Of a stretch of 64,000 nucleotides of DNA, positions 1 through 9,022 are shown in pieces. The stretch comes from Janthinobacterium sp. TND4EL3 (GTDB lineage: Bacteria > Pseudomonadota > Gammaproteobacteria > Burkholderiales > Burkholderiaceae_D). A program made the position numbers and the translations under genes. The stretch covers positions 124,001 through 188,000 of the forward strand of contig NZ_FTMV01000005.1 of the NCBI RefSeq assembly GCF_900156175.1, in the 5' to 3' direction. The first letter of the stretch is position 1. The number at the start of each line of letters is the position of its first letter. Below the pieces are notes generated by a model. The model was not told the DNA's origin. It was given only the letters and a program-made list of their open reading frames with translations, and made no database searches.

Positions 1-1
1 T

Positions 2-3000
2 AACGTGCTGTTGCAGGACCGGCACTACCGCAAGGTTTGGGATGGCTGGATGCGCCTGCAGCACCTCGACGCCCAGGTGCTCCGCGACGGTGACCAGCTG
101 GACGCTAACTGGCTGACCGTACTGCGATGGAAGCTGGTGGGACGCCTGCACCTGTCGGGGCAGGTGAGTTTTCCGGAACAGCCATGTTACCTGGGCAGCG
201 AGGCCTTTTCGATCGATGTCGAACGAGGCCCGGTGCTTGTCGGCCTGCCGTTCGACGCACGCGAATCCGGACTGGTTGATCACCTCGGAGAAGGTGAGAA
301 GGGCGGCTACGGCTTCATCCGCAGCGGTGCCGCTCGGCTGTATTTCCATCATCGCGCAATGCGTGATACGGGCGATTTTCAGAAGCTGCGTCGCGGGACC
401 CGGGTGCAGTTTATCCTGCGTCCCGACGGCAAGGCCCGCGCCATCGAGATCCTCGACGAGCGCCACGAGGGCCCCTGCCTGCTAGTCCTGCGCCCCTTGG
501 AGCCGGTGGGTTTCGAACTAGTGCTCGGCGAGCAGGCAATTGCGGTACGCCTGGCGGCCCCGCAGTCGGGCAAGCCCGGTGTTTTGGTGGGGGCCGAAAC
601 GGTCGGGATCAGCGGCTTTACCTTGGAGGAAGCGGACCGGATCGCGGAGCGCTTGTGCGTCCGCCTGCAACTGCCCGCGCCCGCGTCGGCGCCATGCACC
701 GTGTCCAGGCCGGCGCCTAACATCCCGGCCGTGGTCGACCTGACCGGACTGCGGCCCGCGTACGCGACCGGGGCCCGCGCGGGTGAACTGCCATTCCGCC
801 TGCTGCGGCAATACTGGGACACCGCGCAGGGGGAGGTGGCGCTCGACTTGGGCGAGGCCAGCGCGGTCACCGTCCGGGCGCGCACGCCCTTGTTGAGCAT
901 GACGGACGTCATCCAGGGTCGGGATACCGCCGATGTTGGACGCAGGGACGAGGCCGCGCTGGCATTCGCGAGTCGCCTGGCGGAGTTCTTTGGCGATGTC
1001 CCGTTGACCTACCTGACGCCGGACTCGATCGACGATTTCGCACTCGGCGCTGCGCGCCGCGGCCTGAACAACAGCTTTACGCGGGCCGAGCCGCTGCCGC
1101 GCAGCGTCGCGGCGCTGTTCGACTGGCTGAGCAGCGGCAGCGAAGGATCCAGCGTAAATCCCGGCGACTACGTGCTGGTGCTGGACAATGTCGGCGATGC
1201 GGTCACGGTCACTCCGTTGCAGGCGCATGCGGCGCCCGCGCTGGAGGCCAGCGTGCCGGAAGCGCAGGGAATGGCCTGGGAAAAGCGGCCCGTGACCGAA
1301 GCCGGCGCCGAGGCGTCACTGGAAGCGCTGGCCGTCGCGATGCTGCGGCGCCAGCGTTGTCCCGCGGCGGACGAACTGGGCGCTTGGATGGGGGGGCGGG
1401 AGTCCGACGGCAGCCTTGGTCTAGCCTGGGAAGTCGAACCGAAGGGCTGGTTCAACGCCCACCACATTGCTCCGGCGCTGCCCGCCGGCGTCCAGCAGGC
1501 GCTTCTAGATGTGCTTAAACGCGCGAAGGACCCTTTCAAGCGCGGCAACCGCTGCGTCGCGGTGCTGCTGGCCTGCGGTGACGAGAGCCTGATGCGCCCG
1601 GTGGCCGAAGCGCTAGCAAAAGCGGAATGGCCGACATGGCCGACCCGCAGCTTGGTCGGCGGCGCCGCCCAGCTGCTCGACTGGCAGGAGCGCGCCGGCG
1701 CCGAGGCGCTGTGGTACGAGCGTTTGCCGGACCTGTCAATCCGGATCCCGGAGGATGGCCGCTACCGGCGCTTCGACTTGGTCCGCGATAGTAGGATCGA
1801 ACCGCGGCGCGGCATTGCGCAGGTGATCCCGGTAGACGAGGTGTTCACCTTGCCGGCCGGGCATAATGTCCTGCAGCTACCGCTGCGCCAGGGCTCTCTC
1901 AGCGAGTCTGGCAAGGTACTCAGCTACCGGCTGCGGATCACGTCGCCAGTCTTCCCGCTGGAGCACGACGTGCCGGCGAGGCTACACCTGAGCTTCAGTT
2001 ACGGCAGCAACGACCCGTATGTATTGAGCTTTATTCCGTGCGACTCGGGCAAGGCCGGGTTCGCGTCGGTGCGCGCTTCCTGGGTTGCGGCGGACGCGCA
2101 CGAGCTCGCCGCGCACGTGCCTGCGCCGCCGCCGGTGCGCACCTGGGCCGAGCTGCAGCAGCAATGGAAGAGCCTCGGCCTCGCGGTGCTGGACCAGCGC
2201 CTCTCGGCCGTCTACCACGCTTTCGTCAGGGTACGCGCGCAGGGATACCAGAAGGACGAGGTGAAGAGGCTGGTGACCCGGATGCGCCGCGACTTGCGCG
2301 GGCTAATGCTCGACATCTGGTCCGACCGCCGCTCAATCGACGATCCGGACTGTCCGGCCGCGTTCTCCCACGCGATGCGCAGCTGCATTCCAGTGCTGGC
2401 ACCGCTCAACGACGAGATCTGGCTCGAATGCGTGGCCCGGGAGGAGTTGCGCGAGCTTGCCGCGGAATTCATGTTCCTGATGTGCAGCCTGCGTGCCGAC
2501 ATGCCACCCGAGGCCGAGGCGACCGTGCGCAAGCAGGTGGAGCGCAGCCTGCAGGACAAGCAGATGCTGGGGCGTACTCGCCTGTCGCTTGCCTGCCTGC
2601 TGGGACACCCCGACAAGCAACCGGAATTGCTGGGCCAGATCATGACGGTGCTCGAAGTGGGTGAGTCGGCAACGCAGGCGGTCGTCGTCGACATGCTCGG
2701 CGTCGCACTGTGGCGCAATCCGGAATTGCTGGAGGTTTTCGATGCCGACCAGTTACGACTGACGATAGCTGCCCTCGGCAGGCGCCTGCACATGGTAGGT
2801 CACAAGATCGGCGCCAGAGGTGGCGTATCGGTCGACTTGGGCAACGAGCTGCGCGACTGCCTGGAAGTGCTGCTGGCGCTGTTGCGCACCCGCGCTTCGG
2901 CGCAGACAGCGATCGCCAGGATGCTGGCGGTCGGGGCGCCAGCGGTGTCGGAATTGGCGGGCGTGCTGGAGCGAATGGAGCCGTATGTCTGCCAGCCGGA

Positions 3001-3151
3001 CACCCGGCTGCGTCCACGCATAGCATTCGAATCGCATAAGCCGGCGATGCTGGATGCGACTCCCGACCTCCTGTACCTCGCCAACCTGTATCTGCTCGGC
3101 GAATCCGGCATCGGCCAGATCCGCATCACCGGCGTGGTCGACGAGGACTAG
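2..3151 (+). CDS. Large island protein with a cold-shock-like domain, N-terminus outside window
   Basis: The reading frame is open at the left edge, so the true start may lie upstream; the first in-window start codon is a GTG at 5, giving at least 1,048 residues. Residues about 95-150 resemble a cold-shock/OB-fold domain: GYGFI, then LYFHH, then a basic strand and a closing ARAIEIL strand, in the order and spacing of CspA proteins. This suggests nucleic-acid binding. The middle is mixed alpha/beta and the last 350 residues are mostly helical. I see no Walker, nuclease or membrane motif and do not recognise the family. The stop codon overlaps the stop of the opposing gene by 4 bp, so it belongs to a separate rightward operon entering from outside the window. 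Confidence 0.8.
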   Translation, partial: NVLLQDRHYRKVWDGWMRLQHLDAQVLRDGDQLDANWLTVLRWKLVGRLHLSGQVSFPEQPCYLGSEAFSIDVERGPVLVGLPFDARESGLVDHLGEGEKGGYGFIRSGAARLYFHHRAMRDTGDFQKLRRGTRVQFILRPDGKARAIEILDERHEGPCLLVLRPLEPVGFELVLGEQAIAVRLAAPQSGKPGVLVGAETVGISGFTLEEADRIAERLCVRLQLPAPASAPCTVSRPAPNIPAVVDLTGLRPAYATGARAGELPFRLLRQYWDTAQGEVALDLGEASAVTVRARTPLLSMTDVIQGRDTADVGRRDEAALAFASRLAEFFGDVPLTYLTPDSIDDFALGAARRGLNNSFTRAEPLPRSVAALFDWLSSGSEGSSVNPGDYVLVLDNVGDAVTVTPLQAHAAPALEASVPEAQGMAWEKRPVTEAGAEASLEALAVAMLRRQRCPAADELGAWMGGRESDGSLGLAWEVEPKGWFNAHHIAPALPAGVQQALLDVLKRAKDPFKRGNRCVAVLLACGDESLMRPVAEALAKAEWPTWPTRSLVGGAAQLLDWQERAGAEALWYERLPDLSIRIPEDGRYRRFDLVRDSRIEPRRGIAQVIPVDEVFTLPAGHNVLQLPLRQGSLSESGKVLSYRLRITSPVFPLEHDVPARLHLSFSYGSNDPYVLSFIPCDSGKAGFASVRASWVAADAHELAAHVPAPPPVRTWAELQQQWKSLGLAVLDQRLSAVYHAFVRVRAQGYQKDEVKRLVTRMRRDLRGLMLDIWSDRRSIDDPDCPAAFSHAMRSCIPVLAPLNDEIWLECVAREELRELAAEFMFLMCSLRADMPPEAEATVRKQVERSLQDKQMLGRTRLSLACLLGHPDKQPELLGQIMTVLEVGESATQAVVVDMLGVALWRNPELLEVFDADQLRLTIAALGRRLHMVGHKIGARGGVSVDLGNELRDCLEVLLALLRTRASAQTAIARMLAVGAPAVSELAGVLERMEPYVCQPDTRLRPRIAFESHKPAMLDATPDLLYLANLYLLGESGIGQIRITGVVDED

Positions 3152-4071
3152 GCGGACCAGGGAGCCAGTTGCCAACCGCGGGCGCGGGCCATTTCGGTGA
3201 ACTCCTGGACCGATTTGCCGCGGACCATGTCAATCACCGGCAACAGGTAGCCGTTTGCGTCGGACTCCGGCGCCAGCCGCTGTTTGACGACGTCGAGGCG
3301 ACCTTCGACGCACAGCCAGTTCCAGCGCTCTAGCAGGTTCTTGCCGTTCTTGCTGAGCAGCGGTTGCGGCGCCGCCGTGAAGGCGGTCAGCTCGTGGCGC
3401 TCCGGGACGCGCCAGTGCGTCAATCCGGCCAACTGCAGGCGACTGGCCACGGCCGCGGCCTGCGAGACCGGCATCGGCTCCGGCGTGGCCGACTTGCTCG
3501 ACCACAGCAGCCCGGAATTGCCGTCATAAATCAGCGCCGCATGGGTGCCGCCGGGATCGACCGTGAAAAAGCGAGCCGCGCCCGCCTTCCCGGACGACTT
3601 TCGCAGCGGCGAGGGTGAAGGTGAAGGTAAAGGCGCTGCCGCCGCCCGTGCTGGCGCCGGTGCGGCCGTCGACACCGCAGCGGCAGGGCGTGAGGCCGAC
3701 AGCGGCGCCGCGCCCGGTACCAGTTTCTCCATGATGTCGCTCGCAGAGTAGTTCAGGTCCGGCGCGCCGACGCGCTCGAGCCGCAGTATCTCCGAAGGCG
3801 TGCAGCCGAGGGCCGCGAGGCGCCTGATCGCATCTGGCAGCAGGGCGGCCGCTGCGCTCGCATACACTAGGTAGAACTGCACGTCGGCGAGCCTGTTGTG
3901 GAGGTTGATCCGGTCGTTTACGGCGTCCAGCACGGAGGTGACTGTGTGGACGCCCTCGATTAACGTGGTGATTTCGCCGGCGATCGCTTCCGGTTGCCAG
4001 CGGCCCTGCCGCAGACACACGACCGTCACCATATTGTCTGCGATCAGGCAGCTGTAGACATACTTCGGCAT
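3148..4071 (-). CDS. Island operon gene 3: unknown protein with DUF1566-like C-terminus
   Basis: Third and last gene of the leftward island operon, about 307 residues. The ATG at 4071 is used; an in-frame GTG at 4080, only a few bases after the preceding stop, is an alternative. Residues 1-110 form a compact alpha/beta domain without a recognised motif. A Pro/Ala/Ser-rich linker (about 120-165) follows. The C-terminal 130 residues contain GLLWSS, a run of small residues, then HWRVPERHEL, which resembles the DUF1566/Lcl_C fold (typically LMW...W.A...C..L...G..DWRLPT..EL). No signal peptide or membrane segment is seen. The function is unknown; the tight linkage suggests it works with the ATPase encoded upstream. 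The DUF1566 likeness is a visual judgement. Confidence 0.75.
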   Translation of the reverse strand: MPKYVYSCLIADNMVTVVCLRQGRWQPEAIAGEITTLIEGVHTVTSVLDAVNDRINLHNRLADVQFYLVYASAAAALLPDAIRRLAALGCTPSEILRLERVGAPDLNYSASDIMEKLVPGAAPLSASRPAAAVSTAAPAPARAAAAPLPSPSPSPLRKSSGKAGAARFFTVDPGGTHAALIYDGNSGLLWSSKSATPEPMPVSQAAAVASRLQLAGLTHWRVPERHELTAFTAAPQPLLSKNGKNLLERWNWLCVEGRLDVVKQRLAPESDANGYLLPVIDMVRGKSVQEFTEMARARGWQLAPWSA

Positions 4072-4084
4072 GGGCGGCACGAGG

Positions 4085-4744
4085 TCAGTGGCTTGAGGCG
4101 CGCATACGGGCGGCCACGTCGTTCAGGGTAGCGTGGCAGGCGTCGTCGGACTTGTGCGGATCGACGTCCTTTTCCACCTGCACCAGCAGGCTTTCCATGC
4201 GCATCGCGTCGGCCGGCATCAGGGTGCCGTCGAAGTACTTGACCACGTTCGCGATCTCGCGCGTGCGGGCAATGATGGCTTCCAGCCGCTGTTGTGTAAA
4301 GTACTCGGGAACCGCGATCAGCGACCACAGGTTCGCCATGGTCCCACTGCGGACGCGGAAACGCTCATCGAGGCCGCCGGCGACCACGCCGAGACCGGCG
4401 ACGAGCTTGGATTCGGCATTGTACTCCTGGGATTTCGACGGGTCGAGCTTCAACTCGCGCAGCGACTGCATGTAGGCGTCGAAGTTCTCGAAGGCTTCCG
4501 GGCCCTTGCCGGCCTGGAGCGCGCGGTCACCGATGTCGCTCACCGATTCGCCCGGGCGCAGGACCTTGTAGACCACGCCGAGCGCTTCCGCCACCGTGGC
4601 GACGATTTTGCAGATTTCGACCCCGGTGCGCAGAATCGGCAGGATGCGCGGTACCACCGTGGTGCACAGGGTGGCCACCATCGGGCCGATGGTGGAGACG
4701 GCCGAAACGACCGTAGTGACGGCGGCGAGGATGGAAAGAATCAT
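4085..4744 (-). CDS. Island operon gene 2: helical protein with hydrophobic N-terminus
   Basis: 219 residues, not recognised. The first 55 or so residues are strongly hydrophobic (MILSILAAVTTVVSAVSTIG and onwards), compatible with one or two membrane segments or an amphipathic membrane anchor; the rest is predominantly charged helix. The start is well supported: AAGGACAA lies just upstream of the ATG, very like the AAGGACAAT in front of the ATPase gene. It begins 27 bp after the ATPase stop and ends a few bases before the next gene, so the three genes look co-transcribed. A plausible role is a membrane-associated partner of the ATPase, but that is inference from position and hydrophobicity alone. 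Confidence 0.75.
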   Translation of the reverse strand: MILSILAAVTTVVSAVSTIGPMVATLCTTVVPRILPILRTGVEICKIVATVAEALGVVYKVLRPGESVSDIGDRALQAGKGPEAFENFDAYMQSLRELKLDPSKSQEYNAESKLVAGLGVVAGGLDERFRVRSGTMANLWSLIAVPEYFTQQRLEAIIARTREIANVVKYFDGTLMPADAMRMESLLVQVEKDVDPHKSDDACHATLNDVAARMRASSH

Positions 4745-4771
4745 GGTTGTCCTTGATATTGAGAGGGAGTC

Positions 4772-7768
4772 TTAAAGGGAATCGAAGTCGCGCAGCCTGT
4801 GAAACAAATGTTTCGCCGGGGATTTGTGTTCGACCAGCTGGCAGAAGTCCACAGGTGACGCGTGCAGGGCGGCGATGCCCTCCGCAATGATGGAGACGCA
4901 AAGCTCCGGCGGAAATGCTGCAAGGTCGATCTGCGCCGTGTCCATGAGCAGGCAGCACAGCAGCCTGTCCAGTGCGGCGCCATGCTGCTCGCCGCACCTT
5001 GCGTAGCGATCGAGGAAAACGCCGCGCAGGCGGTCGAAAGTCCGCCCTTCGCTGGTATCATTGTTCAGGCGCAGCAGCACGTTCAGTAGCGAGCCGCCGT
5101 CGTGCAAGAAGGTGCCGAAGTGGTCCGGATCGGCGAGTTCGGCACAGCCGGCGAGATGCGGCCATAACAGCCGTTTGTGGCGGTCCAGTTGGAGCCGGCC
5201 GCGCTTTCTAAAGGTGGCCTCGGGAATTTCGGCCTCGCTGGTGTCGGCGCCCTGGATGACCTGGGTCAGAATCGGCGCATGCCAGCCGCCGCAGTACACC
5301 ACCGCCTGGCCTTGCTGCAGCAGCGGCAGGAAATTCTTCTGGCGGTCGGTCAGGCCCATGGTGTCGCCGATCGCATGGCGGTCATCCGCGGCGAACAGCC
5401 GGTGGACGATCTTGATGTTGGTGTTCTTGATGACGTCCGGGATCAGCTTGTTGGGAATCTGGTCGGCGATGATCAGCCCTTCCCCATATTTGCGTACTTC
5501 CGCCAGCAGGTTGGCGAACATCTCGACGCCGACCTTTCTGGCGCCGCCCTCTCCAGGCTCGAGGCGCGACAGCAGGCGGTGCGCTTCTTCCACCAGGGTC
5601 AGGTGGCGGAAGTGTTTGTTCTTGCGGTGGCGTTGCTTCATGCAGTCGGCGATACGGCTGATGATCAAGCCCATGAACAGGGCTTTGTCGAGATCGTTCT
5701 TGATCTCTTCGAGCTCAATCACGACGCGCCCGTTCAGCAGCAGATCGAAGTTCATCGAGCGCGGCGTGTTCAGCATACGGCCTTTCACGCCAAGCGTCAG
5801 GTTGCTCAACTGAGCAACCAGCGAGCCGCGGTATTTGGCCGTGAAGTCCTCGCCCATCCGTTTTGAGACGATCACGCCGTCCAGTTCGCGCAGCATGTCG
5901 CTGAAGGTGGGCCAGGCGGTGCTACCCTCGGCCCAAGGCTGAAGATGCAGGAAATTCTTGCCCGCATGGACATCCCAACCGCGCGTCTTGTAGGCATTGA
6001 TGATGGCTTCTTCCACCAAGAAGGGCATCGCTGCTTCCATCGGGAACACGGCCGCTAGCGTGGCGGTTAGCTGCGACACATGGCCGGCTAGGTTGATGTG
6101 CTCGGCTTCAACCATCTCGAACGGGTTCAGACGGAACGGCGTCAGATCTTCGCGCCCGAGGATGTAGTACTCGGTCTCGGGCGCGAGCGCATGCAAGGCG
6201 CGGTATTCGGTCTTGGCGGGTTCGATCACGAGGAAGGGCAGTCCCGATTCGAGCAGCAGCTTCATGCAGGTCGTGGTCTTGCCGGCGCCGGTGACGCCAG
6301 TGATGAAGACGTGCTTGTTCAGATCCCGAACCGCCAGGAAGAGCGGGCGGTGCACCAGCAGGCGTCCGTTCTGGACGATATGACCGAGCACCAGTTCGCA
6401 TTCGCCGTGCGGGGCCGGCACCGCATTCAGTCCGAAGTCGACGCTGGCACGCAGCTTCAGGCCGGGTAGTTCGATGTTCGGCACCCCCGCGACCCCCGCG
6501 AGCTCGCGCGCGGTCAGCCAGCTTCCCGCCTGCGCCAGGCCCTGCCGTTCGTCGCACGGGATGCTTTGCACCAGTGCGTCGTGGCGCCGGATGCCGTCCG
6601 CAGCCAGGAAGCGCGGTGCGAGTAATTCGAGCACGGTCCGAGCCGGCTCGATCATTTTATGCATTCGTAGTGGCGTGAGGTTCGGCCGACTGTCCTGGAA
6701 TACCGCCAGCACTGTCCGCGCGAGCCGCTCGTAGCTGGCGTGGGTCTGGGTGGCGATGAACATGGTGGTCCTGAACATGCCCTTGGCGCGTCCCTGCAGG
6801 AAGCGGTCGAGTAGGGTGTCGTGCACATGCTCCTGCAGCAGTTCGTTGCGGCGGTCCCGCAGCTCGCGCGATTTCGAGATCTGCAGGCGGAAGTTCTTGC
6901 CTTCGCTGCTCGTATCGTCTTTCGCCTTGTTGATCGACTCCTCGTTGGTGATGCTGTCGGCGTCGGTTTTGTGGCTCGCGTCGGACTTGGCCTCGGACTT
7001 CGTATTGTCGCCCTTGGTTTCGGTACGCTCGGCGCGGTAGGAGCTTTCGCCGGATTTGTTTTTGCGCTCGGTGCGCGCTTCATTCCGGCTCTGGCGCTCG
7101 GCTGAGCCGGCATCCTCGACGGTTTGCTCGGTTTCCTGCCACGTTTCCCTGGCGCGGGTCGAAAGTCCGGCGGACAGGTCGAACAGGGACTGGATGATCT
7201 CATCGAGCTCAGCCTCGCTGCCCGGCTGAGCGGTGATCGCGAGCTGCCAGGTTTCGCCGGCCATGACGTTGACGACGCGCTCAACACCTTGGAAGTCGTC
7301 GCCGTCCTGGCGTGCTTCGTGGTCGTCGAAGGTTGGCACCCCCGTCATCATCCCAAGATGACGGCTCCCTTTTAGCAGGTCGCCGATCGCACCGTCGTCT
7401 TCGTTGACCGCCTGCAGACGGGCGCCCAGAAAGTTCCCCTCGAAGGCCGCACGGAACGCCTTGGCGGCCTCGGGCAGGTCCGCACGTTCGTCGTCGGACC
7501 CGATCCCGAGGTAGAGTGAGACGCCTTCGGGCCGGCCCGCCAGAAGGTAGATACTGGCGCAATGTGCAGCGCTTAGGCTGCAGACCACGTTGGACATGGC
7601 CAGGCGGTTGGCGATCGCGCCCAGGGCGCCGATTTCCCGGACATGCCAAAGGCGGTAGCGATGGGTTGGTCCGGCAACCGATACGGCCGGAGAGAAGTCG
7701 GGTGCTGCCCAGTCGATCGTCGGGGCGGGGGACTGCAGAGCAAAGGAAAGGTTGCTGATGGTGCGCAT
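4772..7768 (-). CDS. Island operon gene 1: HerA/DUF87-type ATP-binding protein
   Basis: 998 residues, starting at the ATG at 7768 behind AAAGGACAAT; the longer open frame to 8029 lacks coding character. Residues 491-498 are a Walker A motif (GVTGAGKT) and 723-730 a Walker B with glutamate (LTLVEEAH), followed by ADQIPNKLIPDVIKNTN. This is the arrangement of HerA/VirB4-like hexameric ATPases of the DUF87 type. The N-terminal 200 residues form an alpha/beta domain of unknown identity. Residues 205-295 are extremely charged and low in complexity, probably a flexible or coiled linker. The C-terminal 170 residues are helical. HerA-type proteins pump DNA or drive partner effectors in defence and conjugation systems; no recognisable nuclease partner is encoded here. 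Confidence 0.85.
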   Translation of the reverse strand: MRTISNLSFALQSPAPTIDWAAPDFSPAVSVAGPTHRYRLWHVREIGALGAIANRLAMSNVVCSLSAAHCASIYLLAGRPEGVSLYLGIGSDDERADLPEAAKAFRAAFEGNFLGARLQAVNEDDGAIGDLLKGSRHLGMMTGVPTFDDHEARQDGDDFQGVERVVNVMAGETWQLAITAQPGSEAELDEIIQSLFDLSAGLSTRARETWQETEQTVEDAGSAERQSRNEARTERKNKSGESSYRAERTETKGDNTKSEAKSDASHKTDADSITNEESINKAKDDTSSEGKNFRLQISKSRELRDRRNELLQEHVHDTLLDRFLQGRAKGMFRTTMFIATQTHASYERLARTVLAVFQDSRPNLTPLRMHKMIEPARTVLELLAPRFLAADGIRRHDALVQSIPCDERQGLAQAGSWLTARELAGVAGVPNIELPGLKLRASVDFGLNAVPAPHGECELVLGHIVQNGRLLVHRPLFLAVRDLNKHVFITGVTGAGKTTTCMKLLLESGLPFLVIEPAKTEYRALHALAPETEYYILGREDLTPFRLNPFEMVEAEHINLAGHVSQLTATLAAVFPMEAAMPFLVEEAIINAYKTRGWDVHAGKNFLHLQPWAEGSTAWPTFSDMLRELDGVIVSKRMGEDFTAKYRGSLVAQLSNLTLGVKGRMLNTPRSMNFDLLLNGRVVIELEEIKNDLDKALFMGLIISRIADCMKQRHRKNKHFRHLTLVEEAHRLLSRLEPGEGGARKVGVEMFANLLAEVRKYGEGLIIADQIPNKLIPDVIKNTNIKIVHRLFAADDRHAIGDTMGLTDRQKNFLPLLQQGQAVVYCGGWHAPILTQVIQGADTSEAEIPEATFRKRGRLQLDRHKRLLWPHLAGCAELADPDHFGTFLHDGGSLLNVLLRLNNDTSEGRTFDRLRGVFLDRYARCGEQHGAALDRLLCCLLMDTAQIDLAAFPPELCVSIIAEGIAALHASPVDFCQLVEHKSPAKHLFHRLRDFDSL

Positions 7769-7854
7769 GGCATATTGTCCTTTACCTGATTCCTTAACGC
7801 AACAAATTACTGTCTCTCTTGCTTGACCAGCATGCCGACCTCGACATGCGCCCC

Positions 7855-8309
7855 TCACAAAGGGCCCGGATAACTCCGCCGTGGGACATCGCCGATTTCG
7901 AAGCGGGTTGGGTAAGGATCGTCCAGAGCGGACTTGGTCACGGGCTGGTGCAGGAATTCCTTCCAGTCGGCACGCGTTAAATGCACTTGTCAAAACCACC
8001 CTGAGTGCATCGGTCCATTTTCTCTTCAACAGCGCGTTTACGCTCGATGAATAAACCGACCTGGCCCTCGTCGAAGCTGTTATTCAGGTAGCCGCTGCCG
8101 GCAAGATCTGGCAACGTCACCCTTTTCGAACTCAACGAGGTAAGTCTCGGGACCCTGGGACGTTCCAAGCGTCGACTAATCCTGCATAAAGTAACGCCCG
8201 GGCATCGCCAGGTTGAAGGTTCGCTTACGTTATTCACCTGGTATCGGACTTCGTATGCAGGGATCGATCGGCTCGGAGAGGGGGGCGCTGCGGTACAACA
8301 GCGGTACAC
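7855..8309 (-). pseudogene. Decayed coding remnant spread over shifted frames
   Basis: Between the ATPase start and the tRNA scar, the leftward strand carries protein-like stretches in different frames. They are a segment containing RTFNLAMPGRYFMQD that hits a stop, then TYLVEFEKG. A shift leads to LPDLAGSGYLNNSFDEGQ and ERKRAVEEKMDRC, ending at a stop at 7977-7979. A further shift leads to HLTRADWKEFLHQPVTK and on to a stop at 7855-7857. Each piece reads like ordinary protein and the pieces are collinear, as expected of one gene broken by frameshifts and a nonsense change. I cannot name the family. Chance open frames in GC-rich DNA remain possible. Confidence 0.4.
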
Positions 8310-8430
8310 TCGTCCCTTTTTCTAACGTAACGTAAATTTCTCTAACTCATTGATTCGTTGTATACTATGGCCTTCACCAACCTACGCTTACCTGACCTCG
8401 ATTTACCTACGGAACTGGTTTTGCTGGCAA

Positions 8431-8476
8431 ACTCATAATCCGTTGGTGCCGTGTTCGACTCACGGGAGGCCCACCA
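8431..8476 (+). other. tRNA-Met 3' fragment, probable island attachment site
   Basis: The sequence runs from the anticodon loop (CTCATAA, anticodon CAT) through a perfect T-arm (CCGTG-TTCGACT-CACGG) to GAGGCCC-A-CCA at 8476. This is the 3' part of an elongator-type tRNA-Met. Upstream there is no matching GGGCCTC acceptor strand and no D-arm, and the anticodon stem does not pair, so the 5' half is absent. Integrases that target tRNA genes typically leave this scar: the intact tRNA lies at the far end and a duplicated 3' segment at the near end. Housekeeping genes begin immediately to the right, which places the island on the left. Confidence 0.7.
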
Positions 8477-8495
8477 GAATTTGCAGTAATAGAAC

Positions 8496-8529
8496 AAGCC
8501 CCGACAGGTGACTGCCGGGGCTTTTTTCG
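8496..8529 (+). terminator. Intrinsic terminator behind the tRNA scar
   Basis: AAGCCCCG at 8496-8503 pairs perfectly with CGGGGCTT at 8516-8523 and is followed by a T run. It sits about 20 bp behind the CCA end of the tRNA fragment, so it is probably the native tRNA terminator retained on the chromosome side of the insertion. Confidence 0.8.
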
Positions 8530-8577
8530 TGCTGTCGTACAATCGCGGCTTGGCGATTTGATGAAGGATGAAACGAG

Positions 8578-8913
8578 ATGACGGCTGAAGTGAAGATGGA
8601 CGATATTGTCGTCGGCGACGGCAAGGCGGCGGCGCGTGGCGCGCTGGTCACGGCGCATTACCGGGGCTGGCTGGAAGATGGCACGGAATTTGACTCGTCG
8701 CACAAGCGGGGCGAGCCGTTTCGCTGTGTGTTGAGCAATAACAAGGTCATTCATGGTTGGATTCTGGGTTTGCAGGGCATGCAGGTGGGCGGCAAGCGCA
8801 AGCTGTGGGTGCCGGCGGCGCTGGCGTATGGCGAGCGGCAGGTGGGCTTGATACCGCCGCATTCCAATTTGATCTTCGAGATTGAGTTGCTGGAAGTGCT
8901 GACGCGCGATTGA
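8578..8913 (+). CDS. FKBP-type peptidyl-prolyl cis-trans isomerase
   Basis: 111-residue single-domain FKBP that interconverts cis and trans peptidyl-proline bonds during folding. Diagnostic stretches are VTAHYRGWLEDGTEFDSS, the VIHGWILGLQGMQVGGKRKL loop-helix and PPHSNLIFEIELLEV at the end, covering the usual active-site positions. No signal peptide is present, so it is cytoplasmic. The start is backed by AGGATGAAACGAG just upstream of the ATG. It is the first intact chromosomal gene after the island scar and has its own transcription unit; the next gene points the other way. Confidence 0.93.
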   Translation: MTAEVKMDDIVVGDGKAAARGALVTAHYRGWLEDGTEFDSSHKRGEPFRCVLSNNKVIHGWILGLQGMQVGGKRKLWVPAALAYGERQVGLIPPHSNLIFEIELLEVLTRD

Positions 8914-9022
8914 TCGCTTGACGCGCAATCAGGCGGGCAGGGCGCTTGCCTTCACTCTACGCGAGTAGCGGCGTGTTTTCGTGCCGCTGCCAGCGTATTT
9001 CAGGTGGTGCGCTTGTGGAAGG

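Noticed and set aside
7769-8029. Upstream extension of the ATPase gene
   Set aside because: The extra 87 codons are Arg/Cys-rich without protein character, and a good ribosome site precedes the ATG at 7768.
8401-8476. A complete tRNA gene ending at 8476
   Set aside because: Only the anticodon loop, T-arm and 3' acceptor strand are convincing. No complementary 5' acceptor strand, no D-arm and no pairing anticodon stem are present.
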